DNA of 39,579 bases, from the NCBI GenBank assembly GCA_036389255.1, contig DASVQI010000034.1, forward strand, positions 1-39,579. The letters run 5' to 3'. The notes under the pieces are model-generated. The model saw nothing but the letters and a program-made list of their open reading frames with translations, made no database searches and had not been told where the DNA came from. The position numbers and the translations under genes were made by a program. This DNA is from JACVRN01 sp036389255 (GTDB lineage Bacteria; Acidobacteriota; Blastocatellia; Pyrinomonadales; Pyrinomonadaceae). This document shows, one piece after another, positions 31,123 to 39,579 of this stretch. The number at the start of each line of letters is the position of its first letter. Within the stretch, counting starts at the first letter, position 1.

Positions 31123-31827
31123 ATGAGACGCTCTTTCATCTTATCTGTTCTCTGCCTTCTAGTCCTTTGCACTTCGTCCGTCTATGCGCAGAACCAGCGC
31201 AACGCACGCGAGCACATGAAGAAAGGGCTGGCGCGTTTCAGTCGCGGCGACCTTCGCGGCGCAATCAACGAATACACAAAGGCTATAGATATCAACCCGC
31301 GCTACGCCGAAGCCTACCTGAACCGGGGCTTGGCGCGTCGGGCGCGCGGCGATTTGGACGGGGCGATTGACGATTACGAGAAGGCCGTGGAGATTGAGCC
31401 GAACCTCGGCCAGAATAACCGGGACATCACGCAGGCTTACACCAATAGAGGCTTTATGCGCTCGAACGAGCTGGATTTGGACGGGGCCATATCGGACTTC
31501 AACAAAGCCATCAAGTACAGCCCTAACGACGCGGAATCCTACATCAAGCGCGGGCGGGCTCTGCTCATCAACGGCGACACAGACCGCGCCGTAGCAGACT
31601 TTAATCGAGGCATAGAGCTTGACCCGAACAACCCGCTAGCCTACGCGGACAGGGGCGTGGCGCTGAGCCGACAGGGGAAAGCTTCGGAAGCCGACCGGGA
31701 TTTTGAAAAATGTCTGAAGCTCAGCCGCGACCTGCGACTGATGATAGAGCTGCACATCATGGAGCTTGAGATGCAGATTAAAGAGATGCGGCGACGTCGC
31801 TCCGCCTTGCAGGAAAGGGTTGCGTAG
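31123..31827 (+). CDS. Exported TPR-repeat protein
   Basis: A 234-aa exported protein with signal peptide (MRRSFILSVLCLLVLCTSSVYAQ) and about five tetratricopeptide repeats. Each carries the A-Y-NRG-A--GDLDGAI-DY-KAIEINP pattern; they are followed by a charged helix ending in MRRRRSALQERVA. It is probably a periplasmic scaffold for protein-protein contact. AAGGTG lies four bases before the ATG. Partner unknown. Confidence 0.85.
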   Translation: MRRSFILSVLCLLVLCTSSVYAQNQRNAREHMKKGLARFSRGDLRGAINEYTKAIDINPRYAEAYLNRGLARRARGDLDGAIDDYEKAVEIEPNLGQNNRDITQAYTNRGFMRSNELDLDGAISDFNKAIKYSPNDAESYIKRGRALLINGDTDRAVADFNRGIELDPNNPLAYADRGVALSRQGKASEADRDFEKCLKLSRDLRLMIELHIMELEMQIKEMRRRRSALQERVA

Positions 31828-31846
31828 CTGCTCGTTAAGCCGCGCG

Positions 31847-32809
31847 TCAGCGCGTGTAGCCCTTTGGATAGTTAAGCTCTATGTCGTCCCTGTCGGTGGT
31901 AATCTCTATCCTGTGAAATCCCTTCTTCGGGTGCGTAGATAGATAGCTGAGCGCCAGTTGGCGCGTCAGGGACGCTGAGACTTCTTTCAGGAACGGCTCG
32001 TAACTCACGGGCGCGTCCAGCCCTTGAAAGTACGCCCGCCCGCCCGTCTCCTCAGACAATCTTTCCAGAGAGCTTTGCGCTCCGGCTGCCAGAATACTGT
32101 TCGAGCGTACGGCCGTGATGACCGACGGAGCGTAGAAAGAATAGATGGCTACGCCGCGTCGCTGCGCTTCATTGATGGCGCGTTGCAAGTCTATGCTCTG
32201 CACGACCGAAATCGAGTCGAAGCCGCGAGAGTAATCAAGGCCGTCCGAGACTACCAGCATGGCGCGGCGGCCCGCCGGTTGAGCCTCGAAGCGTTTGAGC
32301 GAATCAATTATCTCCGTGTAAGGGTTGGAGGGTGCGGCGCTGGCGAAGCTCAGGGGCGGCCTGAGCGAGTTGGCTGCGCGCTCAAGGTCTGTGGTGAATT
32401 TCTGCCGCACTTCAAGCGAGCCGGTTCTGATGTAGCCGACGAGGACGCGAGAGCCTTCGGGCAGGCTGCGTATAAACTCGCCTATGCCCTTCATCTCGTT
32501 CCCGATTGAGGGAACGATGCCATCCTGAACCAGCACGGCGAGCGTCAGAGGGGAATTCCCCATCCAGCGAATCGAGAGCTTTCGCATCTCTTCGCCGTCC
32601 TCGCGTACTGTGAAGTTGACCACGTCCAGCTCTCGCTCCCGCACGGTGCGTGAGCCTTTGGTGCGTATGGTGACGGGGATGATGACCGTTCTCACACCGT
32701 CGCGCCCCGTCTGACGCCTCTCCTGTCCAAGTGCGTCGAAGCCTGCGACAAGGCCCGTGAGCATCAGAGCGGATAGAAAGATTGCGACCTGTCTTTTGAT
32801 TCTCATCAC
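31847..32809 (-). CDS. Secreted VWFA-domain protein (acidobacterial type)
   Basis: A 320-aa exported protein with signal peptide (MMRIKRQVAIFLSALMLTGLVAG). An N-terminal strand region VVNFTVREDGEEM is characteristic of acidobacterial VWFA-related proteins, and a VWA Rossmann fold follows. The usual MIDAS DxSxS in the first strand is replaced by VQDGIVPS, so metal-dependent ligand binding may be lost. AMLVVSDGLDYSR keeps the fourth-strand D. It converges with the TPR gene. The role is unknown; these are among the most numerous secreted paralogues in this phylum. Confidence 0.76.
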   Translation of the reverse strand: MMRIKRQVAIFLSALMLTGLVAGFDALGQERRQTGRDGVRTVIIPVTIRTKGSRTVRERELDVVNFTVREDGEEMRKLSIRWMGNSPLTLAVLVQDGIVPSIGNEMKGIGEFIRSLPEGSRVLVGYIRTGSLEVRQKFTTDLERAANSLRPPLSFASAAPSNPYTEIIDSLKRFEAQPAGRRAMLVVSDGLDYSRGFDSISVVQSIDLQRAINEAQRRGVAIYSFYAPSVITAVRSNSILAAGAQSSLERLSEETGGRAYFQGLDAPVSYEPFLKEVSASLTRQLALSYLSTHPKKGFHRIEITTDRDDIELNYPKGYTR

Positions 32810-33070
32810 GCGCGTCCCCTCAATAGAGAGATAACCTTGCGGCTTCTCAGTCTCGAGCCATTATATCCCCTAATCGCCAAAAAACGGATAGCGCCCGAGG
32901 CCCTCTTTACCCCGAGTCTCTGGCTTATGCGGGAACAAGATAGTATATTTTTGTCTCTTTCAGGAAAACTGCAATCCGGTTTTGTGTAAGCCTTACGGGT
33001 GCCCGGCGCATCAAATGAGCGCGTGCGTCCGAATTTATGAGGAAAGAGAGACGCGCCCCGATTGAGCCTT

Positions 33071-33874
33071 ATGATGGAGAGAAGCGACAAACTGACGCCG
33101 CGAGAACGCATGATGATGCGTGTGCTCAGGCACGCGCCATGGATGAGCTTTCTTTTAGTCACGCTTCCCCTGCCGGTTATCTTCTTCCTGCTCTATTTAA
33201 CTTCTGCGTCCATAGAGGGCGCGGCCTTACTAATCTTTCTGACTCTGGGCTCGCTCATAGGGGGGGCGCTCTTCGGCCTGCTGGCAGTCATCTTCACACT
33301 GCTTTACCGTCGCCGTTGGACGAAGCGCATGCGCGAGCGGCTGGCGGCCGACGGCATCACGGCTGACGAGCTGGACTGGTTCAAATCGGAGCTGACGACC
33401 GCCGAGAGACTGACCTTGAAATCTATAGAGGCGCAGAACCCGCTCCTTGCAGATGCTTATAGAGAGACGCTGGCGGCACGCCTGACCGCCTCGCGTGTGC
33501 TGTCAAGCGCCAAGCGCGAGCTTCTCACGGTAGAGCGACGCATCAACCGCGCCGCGCTCTTGCAGGGAGCAGACACCAAGGGGTTGCAGGAGGAGCTGCG
33601 CGCAGACCGCACGCGGCTGGAAAGAGTGCGCGACGAGGGCTCATCCTATCTGGCCGAGGTTCAGGCGCGTTTGCAAATGATAGAGGCTACGGCCAGCCGT
33701 GGCGCAAGCTTTGCCGAGACGGACATGGCGCTCAAGCGGCTCGGGAATATACGGGAGCAGATGCCGCTTGCGCTTGAAGCCGCGCGCATGGAACAGCAGG
33801 CGCGCTTTGAAGTTGAAGATGACCTCAAGCGCGCGGGCGGCGAGCGCGCCTTAACCGGAACAAGAGAAGAATGA
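33071..33874 (+). CDS. Membrane and coiled-coil protein of unknown function
   Basis: About 267 aa with two transmembrane helices (roughly 23-45 and 50-80), then a long helical cytoplasmic domain with a central coiled coil (about 150-215) and a charged tail. No enzymatic motif. Start uncertain among a TTG at 33062 and two adjacent ATGs at 33071/33074; I chose the first ATG. It overlaps the next gene by 4 nt (ATGA), implying translational coupling. Confidence 0.62.
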   Translation: MMERSDKLTPRERMMMRVLRHAPWMSFLLVTLPLPVIFFLLYLTSASIEGAALLIFLTLGSLIGGALFGLLAVIFTLLYRRRWTKRMRERLAADGITADELDWFKSELTTAERLTLKSIEAQNPLLADAYRETLAARLTASRVLSSAKRELLTVERRINRAALLQGADTKGLQEELRADRTRLERVRDEGSSYLAEVQARLQMIEATASRGASFAETDMALKRLGNIREQMPLALEAARMEQQARFEVEDDLKRAGGERALTGTREE

Positions 33875-34167
33875 GCAACGAGCAGGGACGTTCAACTACA
33901 ATCAATCTGGTGCGCACGGACGACGGGCGCTGGCGCGTCTTCATAGACGACGAAGACATGGGCACGGCCTTTCAGTTTCCATGGGACGCGCTGCAATGCG
34001 CGCTCAACGGCTCAATCACGGGCAAGCCCATCACAGACCTTCAATCCATAGAAGTCCTCGCTTCAACCGACGCAGACAGAAAGCGACAGGCACGCGTGCG
34101 CGCCGCGCAGGCCGAACGCCGCGCTCTACTGGCAGCCCTACGAGGCATAGACGGCGAAGGTATATGA
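33871..34167 (+). CDS. Small hypothetical protein coupled to the coiled-coil gene
   Basis: A 98-aa product translationally coupled (ATGA) to the membrane/coiled-coil gene. The sequence is soluble, with an N-terminal strand region (NLVRTDDGRWRVFIDDEDMG) and a C-terminal helix rich in Arg/Ala (RKRQARVRAAQAERRALLAAL). No family recognised. Its stop lies at the start of a large hairpin. Confidence 0.6.
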   Translation: MSNEQGRSTTINLVRTDDGRWRVFIDDEDMGTAFQFPWDALQCALNGSITGKPITDLQSIEVLASTDADRKRQARVRAAQAERRALLAALRGIDGEGI

Positions 34168-34253
34168 AAAGCAGGTGACGGGTGTCAGGTGCCGGGTTTC
34201 GGGGAAAGAATGAGAAATGATCTTCTTTTACCTGTCACCCGGCACCTGCTTTT
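34167..34253. terminator. Large imperfect inverted repeat shared by convergent genes
   Basis: Arms 34167-34189 and 34231-34253 pair at 21 of 23 positions and are flanked by AAAA and TTTT, giving U-runs for both strands. A third copy of the CAGGTGCCGGGT core lies inside the loop. The right arm encodes the last residues of the convergent AlkZ-related protein. A bidirectional terminator is likely. Confidence 0.6.
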
Positions 34254-35041
34254 CTGTAGACACCTACGTCTAGACGCTCGGCGTAGCCTTCTTTGACGAG
34301 GGCGCGGTTGCCAAGACCGGCGTCCGGGCGCGTGAGGCCGGTTACTTTGGAGAGCTCGCCGCGAAGCGTCATGCCAGCGCCGTTCAGGTAGGCGCGCGCG
34401 ACTTCTCTGAGCGCCGCGTCGCGTTTGACCTTGAGCCCAAGGTCGGGCGCGAAGCGCGATTCAGGGAGCGTCCAGATGTAGGTGAACCAAGGCTCATATA
34501 GAACTTCGCCGGGGATGACTTTCATGGAGCGTTGCAGCTCGTCCATTGCGCGCGTGAATCGCTTGCGGTCTTTGACGCCGGATTCCTCTCGCAAATCTCC
34601 CGTGGCCATCTCCCATTCACGCCGCAGCACCCGCAGGATTGCCCGCGCATCCGAAGAGAGCGTCTCCTTTTCAGCGCGTTTTGGGATGCCGAACAGGGCT
34701 TGAAAGTGTGGAATGAGACGCGGGGCGACGAAGGTAGCGCGACCGCGACCTAGCTTGGCGTAGTAGACGCGACCGCGCCGCATCACCTCGTCCTTGATGA
34801 CCCACGCGAGGCTCGCTTCCGGGTCTTTCTGAACATTGCGCGGCATGTGCGCGTCGCGCCGCCCACAGACGGCTATGTAGATTGAAGGCCCCGGATGGCG
34901 CACGTCCGTCATGGCCGAACAGAAGCCCACCGCCTCAATCAGATGCTCCGCCTCGTGGGCGCTCTCTATGCGAAGCTCCGGCTCGCGCCGCCACATGCTG
35001 TCGCGATAAACCTCTATCTCTTCCGGCAAAGTCTTAATCAT
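34235..35041 (-). CDS. AlkZ-related winged-helix protein
   Basis: A 268-aa protein with the run VGFCSAMTDVRHPGPSIYIAV and GRRDAHMPRNVQKDPEASLAWV (read in parts), which I associate with proteins annotated as AlkZ-related. The C-terminal half has winged-helix features (HTH-like RFTRAMDELQRSMKVIPGEV). Known AlkZ proteins unhook DNA crosslinks; whether this one does is not established. Family call is tentative. No good ribosome site precedes the ATG. It terminates inside the hairpin shared with its convergent neighbour. Confidence 0.5.
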   Translation of the reverse strand: MIKTLPEEIEVYRDSMWRREPELRIESAHEAEHLIEAVGFCSAMTDVRHPGPSIYIAVCGRRDAHMPRNVQKDPEASLAWVIKDEVMRRGRVYYAKLGRGRATFVAPRLIPHFQALFGIPKRAEKETLSSDARAILRVLRREWEMATGDLREESGVKDRKRFTRAMDELQRSMKVIPGEVLYEPWFTYIWTLPESRFAPDLGLKVKRDAALREVARAYLNGAGMTLRGELSKVTGLTRPDAGLGNRALVKEGYAERLDVGVYRKAGAG

Positions 35042-35119
35042 CTTTAGTTGAAAAATACGGGCTGAGAGCGAAAGGAGAATAATCGCTCATCGCTCAAACT
35101 GACAGACTTTTTCTTTCAT

Positions 35120-35138
35120 CTTGACTGCATCGGTCAAG
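35120..35138. promoter_or_regulatory. Palindrome upstream of the subtilase gene
   Basis: CTTGAC-tgcatcg-GTCAAG is a perfect 6-bp inverted repeat with a 7-base centre, located ~175 bp upstream of the subtilase ATG and ~80 bp upstream of the divergent AlkZ-related gene. It could be an operator; no regulator is identified. Confidence 0.3.
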
Positions 35139-35311
35139 GGTTTCTTCTTCCAGAAAACCCGCAGAGCGGCTAAACCCTAATAAAAGCAGGCATTACGGGC
35201 CTGACGGGCGGGCGGCACGGTCATTGCTCTTAGGGTGGCGCGCGCAGTGTGTGCTGATTTCGAAGCACGCCCCCTTCGCAAACCAAAAAGCTGCGCACAA
35301 AAGGAATCGAG

Positions 35312-37285
35312 ATGAGACGAATCAAACGTTCAAGATTTATCACATGGGTTGCGCTGGCGGCGCTGCTACTGGCTAGCGGCTCCGGCCTGCTGATTACTCA
35401 GCGCGCAGAGGCGCAGTCGCTTCTACAGCCCGGCGATAAGGTGTCTTCAGACCTGAAAGGTGTCAACGGCACCAAAGTCACCGTTATCATAGAGCCCAAC
35501 GGCGCATGGTCAAGCGGCCTGTCTTCGGCCATCAAGTCCAATAGCGGGATAATTAAGAAGCAGTTCACCAACCTCAAATCCCGCGTCGTAGAGCTTCCGA
35601 TAGCCGCCGTCAACAATCTGGCCTCTCGTCTGGACGTGCAGTACATCTCTCTGGACAGAAGCGTCAAGTCTATGGGCCACGTTTCGCTGACGACCGGCGC
35701 TGACTCAGTCCGCTCAGCCGTTTCGGGCACGACGCTCGACGGCACGGGTATCGGCATTGCCATTCTCGATTCCGGCATTGACCCGAACCACGTATCCTTC
35801 AAAGGCGCCAACGGCACATCGCGCATCGTCGTCAATCAGGATTTCACAGGCGAAGGAAAAACCAACGACCCCTACGGCCACGGCACGCACGTAGCCGGTG
35901 CGGCAGCCGGAAACGGCGACGTAGCACAGGGCGCTTACATAGGAATAGCTCCGAACGCAAACATTATCAACCTGCGCGTTTTAGGCGCACAGGGCAGTGG
36001 CACTTCTTCCGCGCTGCTGAGCGCAATTGATTGGGTTTTATCCAACAAAGCCACCTACAACATTCGCGTAGTCAATATGAGCCTCGGCACGCCGGCCGTT
36101 GACTCCTACAAGAACGACCCTCTTTGCAGGGCCGTGCGTCGAATGGTGGACGCTGGCATAGTCGTGGCCGCCGCCGCAGGAAATCAGGGCAAAGATTCTT
36201 CGGGCCAGAAAGTTTACGGCATGATTCACAGCCCCGGCAACGAGCCTTCGGCCATCACGGTCGGCGCTGTCAACTCCTACGGCACGGACTCTCGCGCAGA
36301 TGATTCGATTGCCACCTACAGCTCGCGCGGGCCGACGCGCAGTTACTGGACGGACATCTCCGGCGTCAGGCACTACGACAATCTGATTAAGCCGGATGTG
36401 GCCGCCCCCGGAAACCGCGTTATCTGGGCGGAATCCGAAGGCAACTACCTTGTGACGCAGAATCCCTCGCTCGACGCGGGCGTAAGCCAGGCGACGGGCA
36501 AAAAGATGATGTACATGAGCGGTACTTCCATGGCGACTCCCGTAGTCGCGGGCGCAGCCGCTCTCCTGCTTCAGGCCAACCCGAAATTGACGCCGAACAT
36601 GGTCAAGATGATTCTGATGTACACGGCGCAGTCGCTGGCAGGCTTTAACACATTCGAGCAGGGCGCGGGCCAAATCAATCTCGAAGGCGCAATCCGCGTA
36701 GCGCGTCTGGTGCGGACAGACATCTCTTCGACAACGACGCTTGGCGCACCGCTTCTGACCACTTCCACGGCCCCCACGCCGCAGACGACGATTGCCGGTC
36801 ACTCCTTCTTCTGGTCGCGCGGCATAGTTCTGGGCAACAACTTCGCCACGGGCACCGACATCGTCACCAAATATCAGAAGATATACGGGACGGGCGTGCT
36901 GCTGGGCGACGGCGTGCTGCTCGGTGACGGCGTACTTCTGGCAGACCTTACGAAGTTGTCAGCCGGAGTCCTGCTGAGCGACAACATCATTACCAGCAAC
37001 GGCGTCATCATGAGCGAAGGCACTTTCTTCTGCTCAACGGGCATGCTGCTGGCCGACGGCGTTCTTATGGCCGACGGCGTACTGCTGGGCGACGGAGTGC
37101 TGATTTCAGACGGCGTCCTCATGGCGGACGGCGTGTTGATGGCAGACATGACTTTGCAGGCTCAGTCGGCGCTCAAGTCCGGCGATAACACTTCATCCAT
37201 GAGCGTGGTAATTGACACTACGAGCGGGAGCGGTGATTCCGGCTCAGGAACTACTACTTCAGGCACAACCAGGAAAGGCAAGTAA
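35312..37285 (+). CDS. Secreted S8 family serine peptidase with DGVLL/M repeat domain
   Basis: A 657-aa subtilisin-like peptidase. Domain order: signal peptide (1-35), I9-like propeptide (about 40-120), S8 catalytic domain with Asp153 (ILDSGID), His190 (GHGTHVAG), oxyanion Asn290 (AAAGNQG) and Ser405 (MSGTSMATP). A C-terminal region (525-612) has tandem hexapeptides of the form D-G-V-L-[LMI]-[GAS]. A Gly/Ser/Thr-rich tail ends it. The catalytic set is complete. The repeat is probably a beta-solenoid or surface-binding module. AAGGAA lies before the ATG. Confidence 0.9.
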   Translation: MRRIKRSRFITWVALAALLLASGSGLLITQRAEAQSLLQPGDKVSSDLKGVNGTKVTVIIEPNGAWSSGLSSAIKSNSGIIKKQFTNLKSRVVELPIAAVNNLASRLDVQYISLDRSVKSMGHVSLTTGADSVRSAVSGTTLDGTGIGIAILDSGIDPNHVSFKGANGTSRIVVNQDFTGEGKTNDPYGHGTHVAGAAAGNGDVAQGAYIGIAPNANIINLRVLGAQGSGTSSALLSAIDWVLSNKATYNIRVVNMSLGTPAVDSYKNDPLCRAVRRMVDAGIVVAAAAGNQGKDSSGQKVYGMIHSPGNEPSAITVGAVNSYGTDSRADDSIATYSSRGPTRSYWTDISGVRHYDNLIKPDVAAPGNRVIWAESEGNYLVTQNPSLDAGVSQATGKKMMYMSGTSMATPVVAGAAALLLQANPKLTPNMVKMILMYTAQSLAGFNTFEQGAGQINLEGAIRVARLVRTDISSTTTLGAPLLTTSTAPTPQTTIAGHSFFWSRGIVLGNNFATGTDIVTKYQKIYGTGVLLGDGVLLGDGVLLADLTKLSAGVLLSDNIITSNGVIMSEGTFFCSTGMLLADGVLMADGVLLGDGVLISDGVLMADGVLMADMTLQAQSALKSGDNTSSMSVVIDTTSGSGDSGSGTTTSGTTRKGK

Positions 37286-37358
37286 ACGATAGTCTCAAGC
37301 TTACTTTGACACGCAGCTTGGCCCGACAAATTCAACTTGCCCCTGAAGGAATAAAACG

Positions 37359-38267
37359 ATGACATCCCCTGCACAAGCGAAAAAAGTATGGCCGCGTCGG
37401 CAGCGACAAGCAGCTTCTGCCAACGTGCTGAAAGCTCAACTGCTGGCGAATGCAGACAGAGACGAAGCGCTGGCCTTCTTGGCCGCACGTCCCCTGCACA
37501 CGGTCATGCTGGCGGGCTTTATACGCGACAACGGCATGGAGAGCCCGCTCAATCGCGGCCGCTTCTACGCCACGCGCGACCAGCACGGGCGAATCAACGG
37601 GCTCGCGCTCATAGGCCACGCCACGCTGATAGAGACCGAGAGCAATGAAGCGCTCGCAGCCTTCGCAAGCATCGCCAGAAGCTGCACAAACGCTCACCTG
37701 CTTATGGGCGAGCAGGATAAAGTCCAGACCTTCTGGAGCAGCTACGCCGAAGAAGGCTTGACGCCCCGCATGGTCTGCCGCGAGATGCTCTACGAGCAGC
37801 GCTGGCCCGTTGAAGTACGCAATACCGTCAAAGGCTTGAGACAGGCTACGCTCGCTGATCTGGACTTAATCATGCCCGTACACGCACAGATGGCCTTTGA
37901 AGAGAGCGGCGTCAACCCTATGGAGACGGATTCCGTGGGCTTTCGTCTTCGCTGCGCCCGTCGCATAGAGCAGGGACGCGTCTTCGTCTGGATTGAAGAA
38001 GGCCGCCTGATTTTCAAAGCAGACATAGTATCGGACACTCCCGAAGGCATCTATCTTGAAGGCGTCTACGTCGCTTCCGAAGAGCGCGGTAAAGGCTATG
38101 GCCTGCGCTGCATCTCCCAACTGAGCCGCAATCTTCTGGCTCGCACCAAATCCGTCTGCCTGCTGGTGAACGAAAACAACCGTAAGGCGCAGGCATTCTA
38201 TCTGAGCGCGGGCTACAAGCTGCGCGCCACCTACGAAACCATCTTCCTCACGCCGCAGCACAAATAA
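37359..38267 (+). CDS. Two-domain GNAT acetyltransferase (DUF4081-type N-terminus)
   Basis: A 302-aa cytoplasmic protein. The N-terminal half (about 20-150) resembles the DUF4081 domain seen before GNAT domains; the C-terminal half (about 155-300) is a GNAT domain with the acetyl-CoA loop VASEERGKGYGLRCI and an LLVNENNRKAQAFYLSAGYK strand-helix. Acceptor unknown. AAGGAA before the ATG sets the start. It precedes the histidine kinase by 28 bp, suggesting an operon. Confidence 0.8.
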   Translation: MTSPAQAKKVWPRRQRQAASANVLKAQLLANADRDEALAFLAARPLHTVMLAGFIRDNGMESPLNRGRFYATRDQHGRINGLALIGHATLIETESNEALAAFASIARSCTNAHLLMGEQDKVQTFWSSYAEEGLTPRMVCREMLYEQRWPVEVRNTVKGLRQATLADLDLIMPVHAQMAFEESGVNPMETDSVGFRLRCARRIEQGRVFVWIEEGRLIFKADIVSDTPEGIYLEGVYVASEERGKGYGLRCISQLSRNLLARTKSVCLLVNENNRKAQAFYLSAGYKLRATYETIFLTPQHK

Positions 38268-38295
38268 TCTGGAGGCTTCCCCTTCGGAGGCATCA

Positions 38296-39579
38296 ATGCA
38301 ATCAGCCGACAGACAAAGCATGGCCTTACCGTACATGTGGGGTGTCGTCTGCCTCGGCGCGCTCGCTTGTGCCTTCTCTCTTTTACGGCTTCCCGTCTCG
38401 AATCTTGACCTGCGCTTTCTGCTGCTGGCCCTCATCACCTTCGGCATAGGCTCGCGCATCACCATCGAGATTCCGCGCTTCAAGTCTGAAATCTCCATCT
38501 CCGACACCTTCATACTGCTGACGATGCTGATGTATGGAGGCGAGGCGGCCATTCTTCTCGCAGCCGCAGAAGCATCGCTTTCGTCCGTGCGTTTCGGGAA
38601 GCGGCTCGTCACATTTCTCTTCAACGCAGCCGTCATGACCGTAGCCACCTTCTGCACGGTCTGGCTCCTGCGCCTCTTTTTCGGCCCAATAGAAGAACTG
38701 ACGCGGGGCCACTACTCCCCCAGCTTTGCGTTAGCCATCTGCGTAATGGCCTTCGTACAGTACGCGGTTAATTCCGGCCTCGTAGCCGTAGCCGGGGCGC
38801 TCCGCACGGGCCGTCCCCTCTGGCAAACATGGAGGAACTATTACCTCTGGACATCGCTGACCTACTTCGTAGGCGCATCAGCCGCAGCCGTCACGGCGCG
38901 TATGGTTCTGTCAGCAGGCACTTACGCGCTGGTCGCTATGGTGCCGGTCATAGCCATACTGCACTTCACTTACAAGACCTATCTGAAGAACGTGGAGACA
39001 TCTGCGGCGGTGGCCGAGCAGGCGCAGAGACACGTGGAAGAGCTGTCGCGCTACATAGCCGAACAGGAGAGAATTCAGGAGCAGTTCTCTCAACTAGAAA
39101 AGCTCTCAGCACTGGGAGAGCTGGCTTCCGGCGTAGCTCACGACTTCAACAACACTCTGGCAGGCATACTCGGTCGCGCTCAATTACTCCAGCGCACCTC
39201 CGACCCGGAAAAGCTGAAGCGCGGCCTAGACATCATCATCAAATCCGCAGAAGACGGCGCTAAAGTTGTCAAACGCATACAGGACTTCGCACGCCAGCGC
39301 CGCGACCACGACTTCGCTCCAGTCGCCGTTGACCAGCTTCTCTTCGATGTCTCCGAAATCACCCGTCCCAAATGGGAAATCGCAGCCGAAGCGGCAGGCG
39401 TCCATATCAATCTGGACGTTCGCATTAACACGGCTTCTCTCGTCATGGGAGACGCGTCGGAGATGAGAGAAGTATTAGTGAACATGGTATTCAACGCAGT
39501 AGATGCCATGCCTCAAGGCGGTCGTCTCACTCTCTCGGCAGAAGAAGTAGACTCTCAAGTAGAGATAAGTGTGCGCGAC
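38296..39579 (+). CDS. Membrane sensor histidine kinase, C-terminus cut by window edge
   Basis: 428 codons remain open to the window end. The N-terminal ~220 residues form about six membrane helices (MASE-like sensor). A coiled linker follows (about 240-275), then the H-box ELASGVAHDFNN with phospho-accepting His282 (codon at 39139), a dimerisation helix, and the N-box VLVNMVFNAVDAMPQGG. G-boxes lie beyond the edge. The HDFNN H-box places it in the NtrB-like group. GGAGG five bases before the ATG is a strong start signal. It follows the GNAT gene. Confidence 0.87.
   Translation, partial: MQSADRQSMALPYMWGVVCLGALACAFSLLRLPVSNLDLRFLLLALITFGIGSRITIEIPRFKSEISISDTFILLTMLMYGGEAAILLAAAEASLSSVRFGKRLVTFLFNAAVMTVATFCTVWLLRLFFGPIEELTRGHYSPSFALAICVMAFVQYAVNSGLVAVAGALRTGRPLWQTWRNYYLWTSLTYFVGASAAAVTARMVLSAGTYALVAMVPVIAILHFTYKTYLKNVETSAAVAEQAQRHVEELSRYIAEQERIQEQFSQLEKLSALGELASGVAHDFNNTLAGILGRAQLLQRTSDPEKLKRGLDIIIKSAEDGAKVVKRIQDFARQRRDHDFAPVAVDQLLFDVSEITRPKWEIAAEAAGVHINLDVRINTASLVMGDASEMREVLVNMVFNAVDAMPQGGRLTLSAEEVDSQVEISVRD

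Overview
The window looks like a chromosomal segment of an Acidobacteriota bacterium, probably from the Blastocatellia/Pyrinomonadaceae side. This assignment is an inference. It rests on a VWFA protein of the type common in acidobacteria, several Crp/Fnr paralogues of one divergent type, a divergent RNA polymerase omega subunit, a beta-propeller lipoprotein, and moderately high GC with mixed gene orientation. No rRNA, tRNA, insertion sequence or CRISPR array was seen.

Layout. Positions 1-2.4 kb hold the start of a B12-binding radical SAM gene (minus strand, cut by the window edge), a broken response-regulator remnant and two tandem Crp/Fnr regulators. From 2.5 to 9 kb there is a fatty-acid desaturase, a zinc-ribbon protein, an omega-like subunit with a small hypothetical gene, a receiver protein lacking the phospho-acceptor Asp, small membrane proteins, a secreted glycine-zipper protein and a third Crp/Fnr regulator. 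Four CRP-like palindromes (TGTGT-N6-ACACA type) lie in this part. Three sit about 30 bp upstream of a -10 hexamer, the spacing expected for class II activation. The fourth overlaps the promoter of the first Crp/Fnr gene. From 9.3 to 18 kb there is an ArnT/PMT-type glycosyltransferase, a Tat-exported FAD amine oxidase with an unusual cysteine cluster, an alpha/beta hydrolase divergent from a TetR regulator, a TauE/SafE exporter and a large beta-propeller lipoprotein.

The standout is 18.2-25.4 kb: nine small genes, all on the minus strand, each followed within about 60 bp by a ~100-bp element with the architecture of an integron attC site. One arm is (R)YYYAACGCCCGAATTAACCGG, the other GGTTGAATGAGTTGTTAG(R)C, and the arms are inverted relative to each other. 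No integrase gene is present in the window, so this is best described as a cluster of attC sites lacking an integron-integrase (CALIN), or the distal part of a larger integron. Cassette products, in reading order from high to low coordinate, are a peptidoglycan amidase, a small membrane-anchored protein, a SAM methyltransferase, a streptothricin-acetyltransferase-like GNAT, a metallo-beta-lactamase-fold protein, a secreted unknown, a second GNAT, a two-helix membrane protein and an exported creatininase-family hydrolase.

From 25.5 kb to the end the content is chromosomal housekeeping and envelope genes: an HhH-GPD glycosylase, secreted unknowns, endonuclease III, a 7Fe ferredoxin, a DsbA-like/VKOR pair for disulfide formation, a TPR protein, the VWFA protein, a membrane/coiled-coil gene pair, an AlkZ-related winged-helix protein, a subtilase with a DGVLL/M-type C-terminal repeat, a two-domain GNAT protein, and a membrane histidine kinase cut by the right edge.
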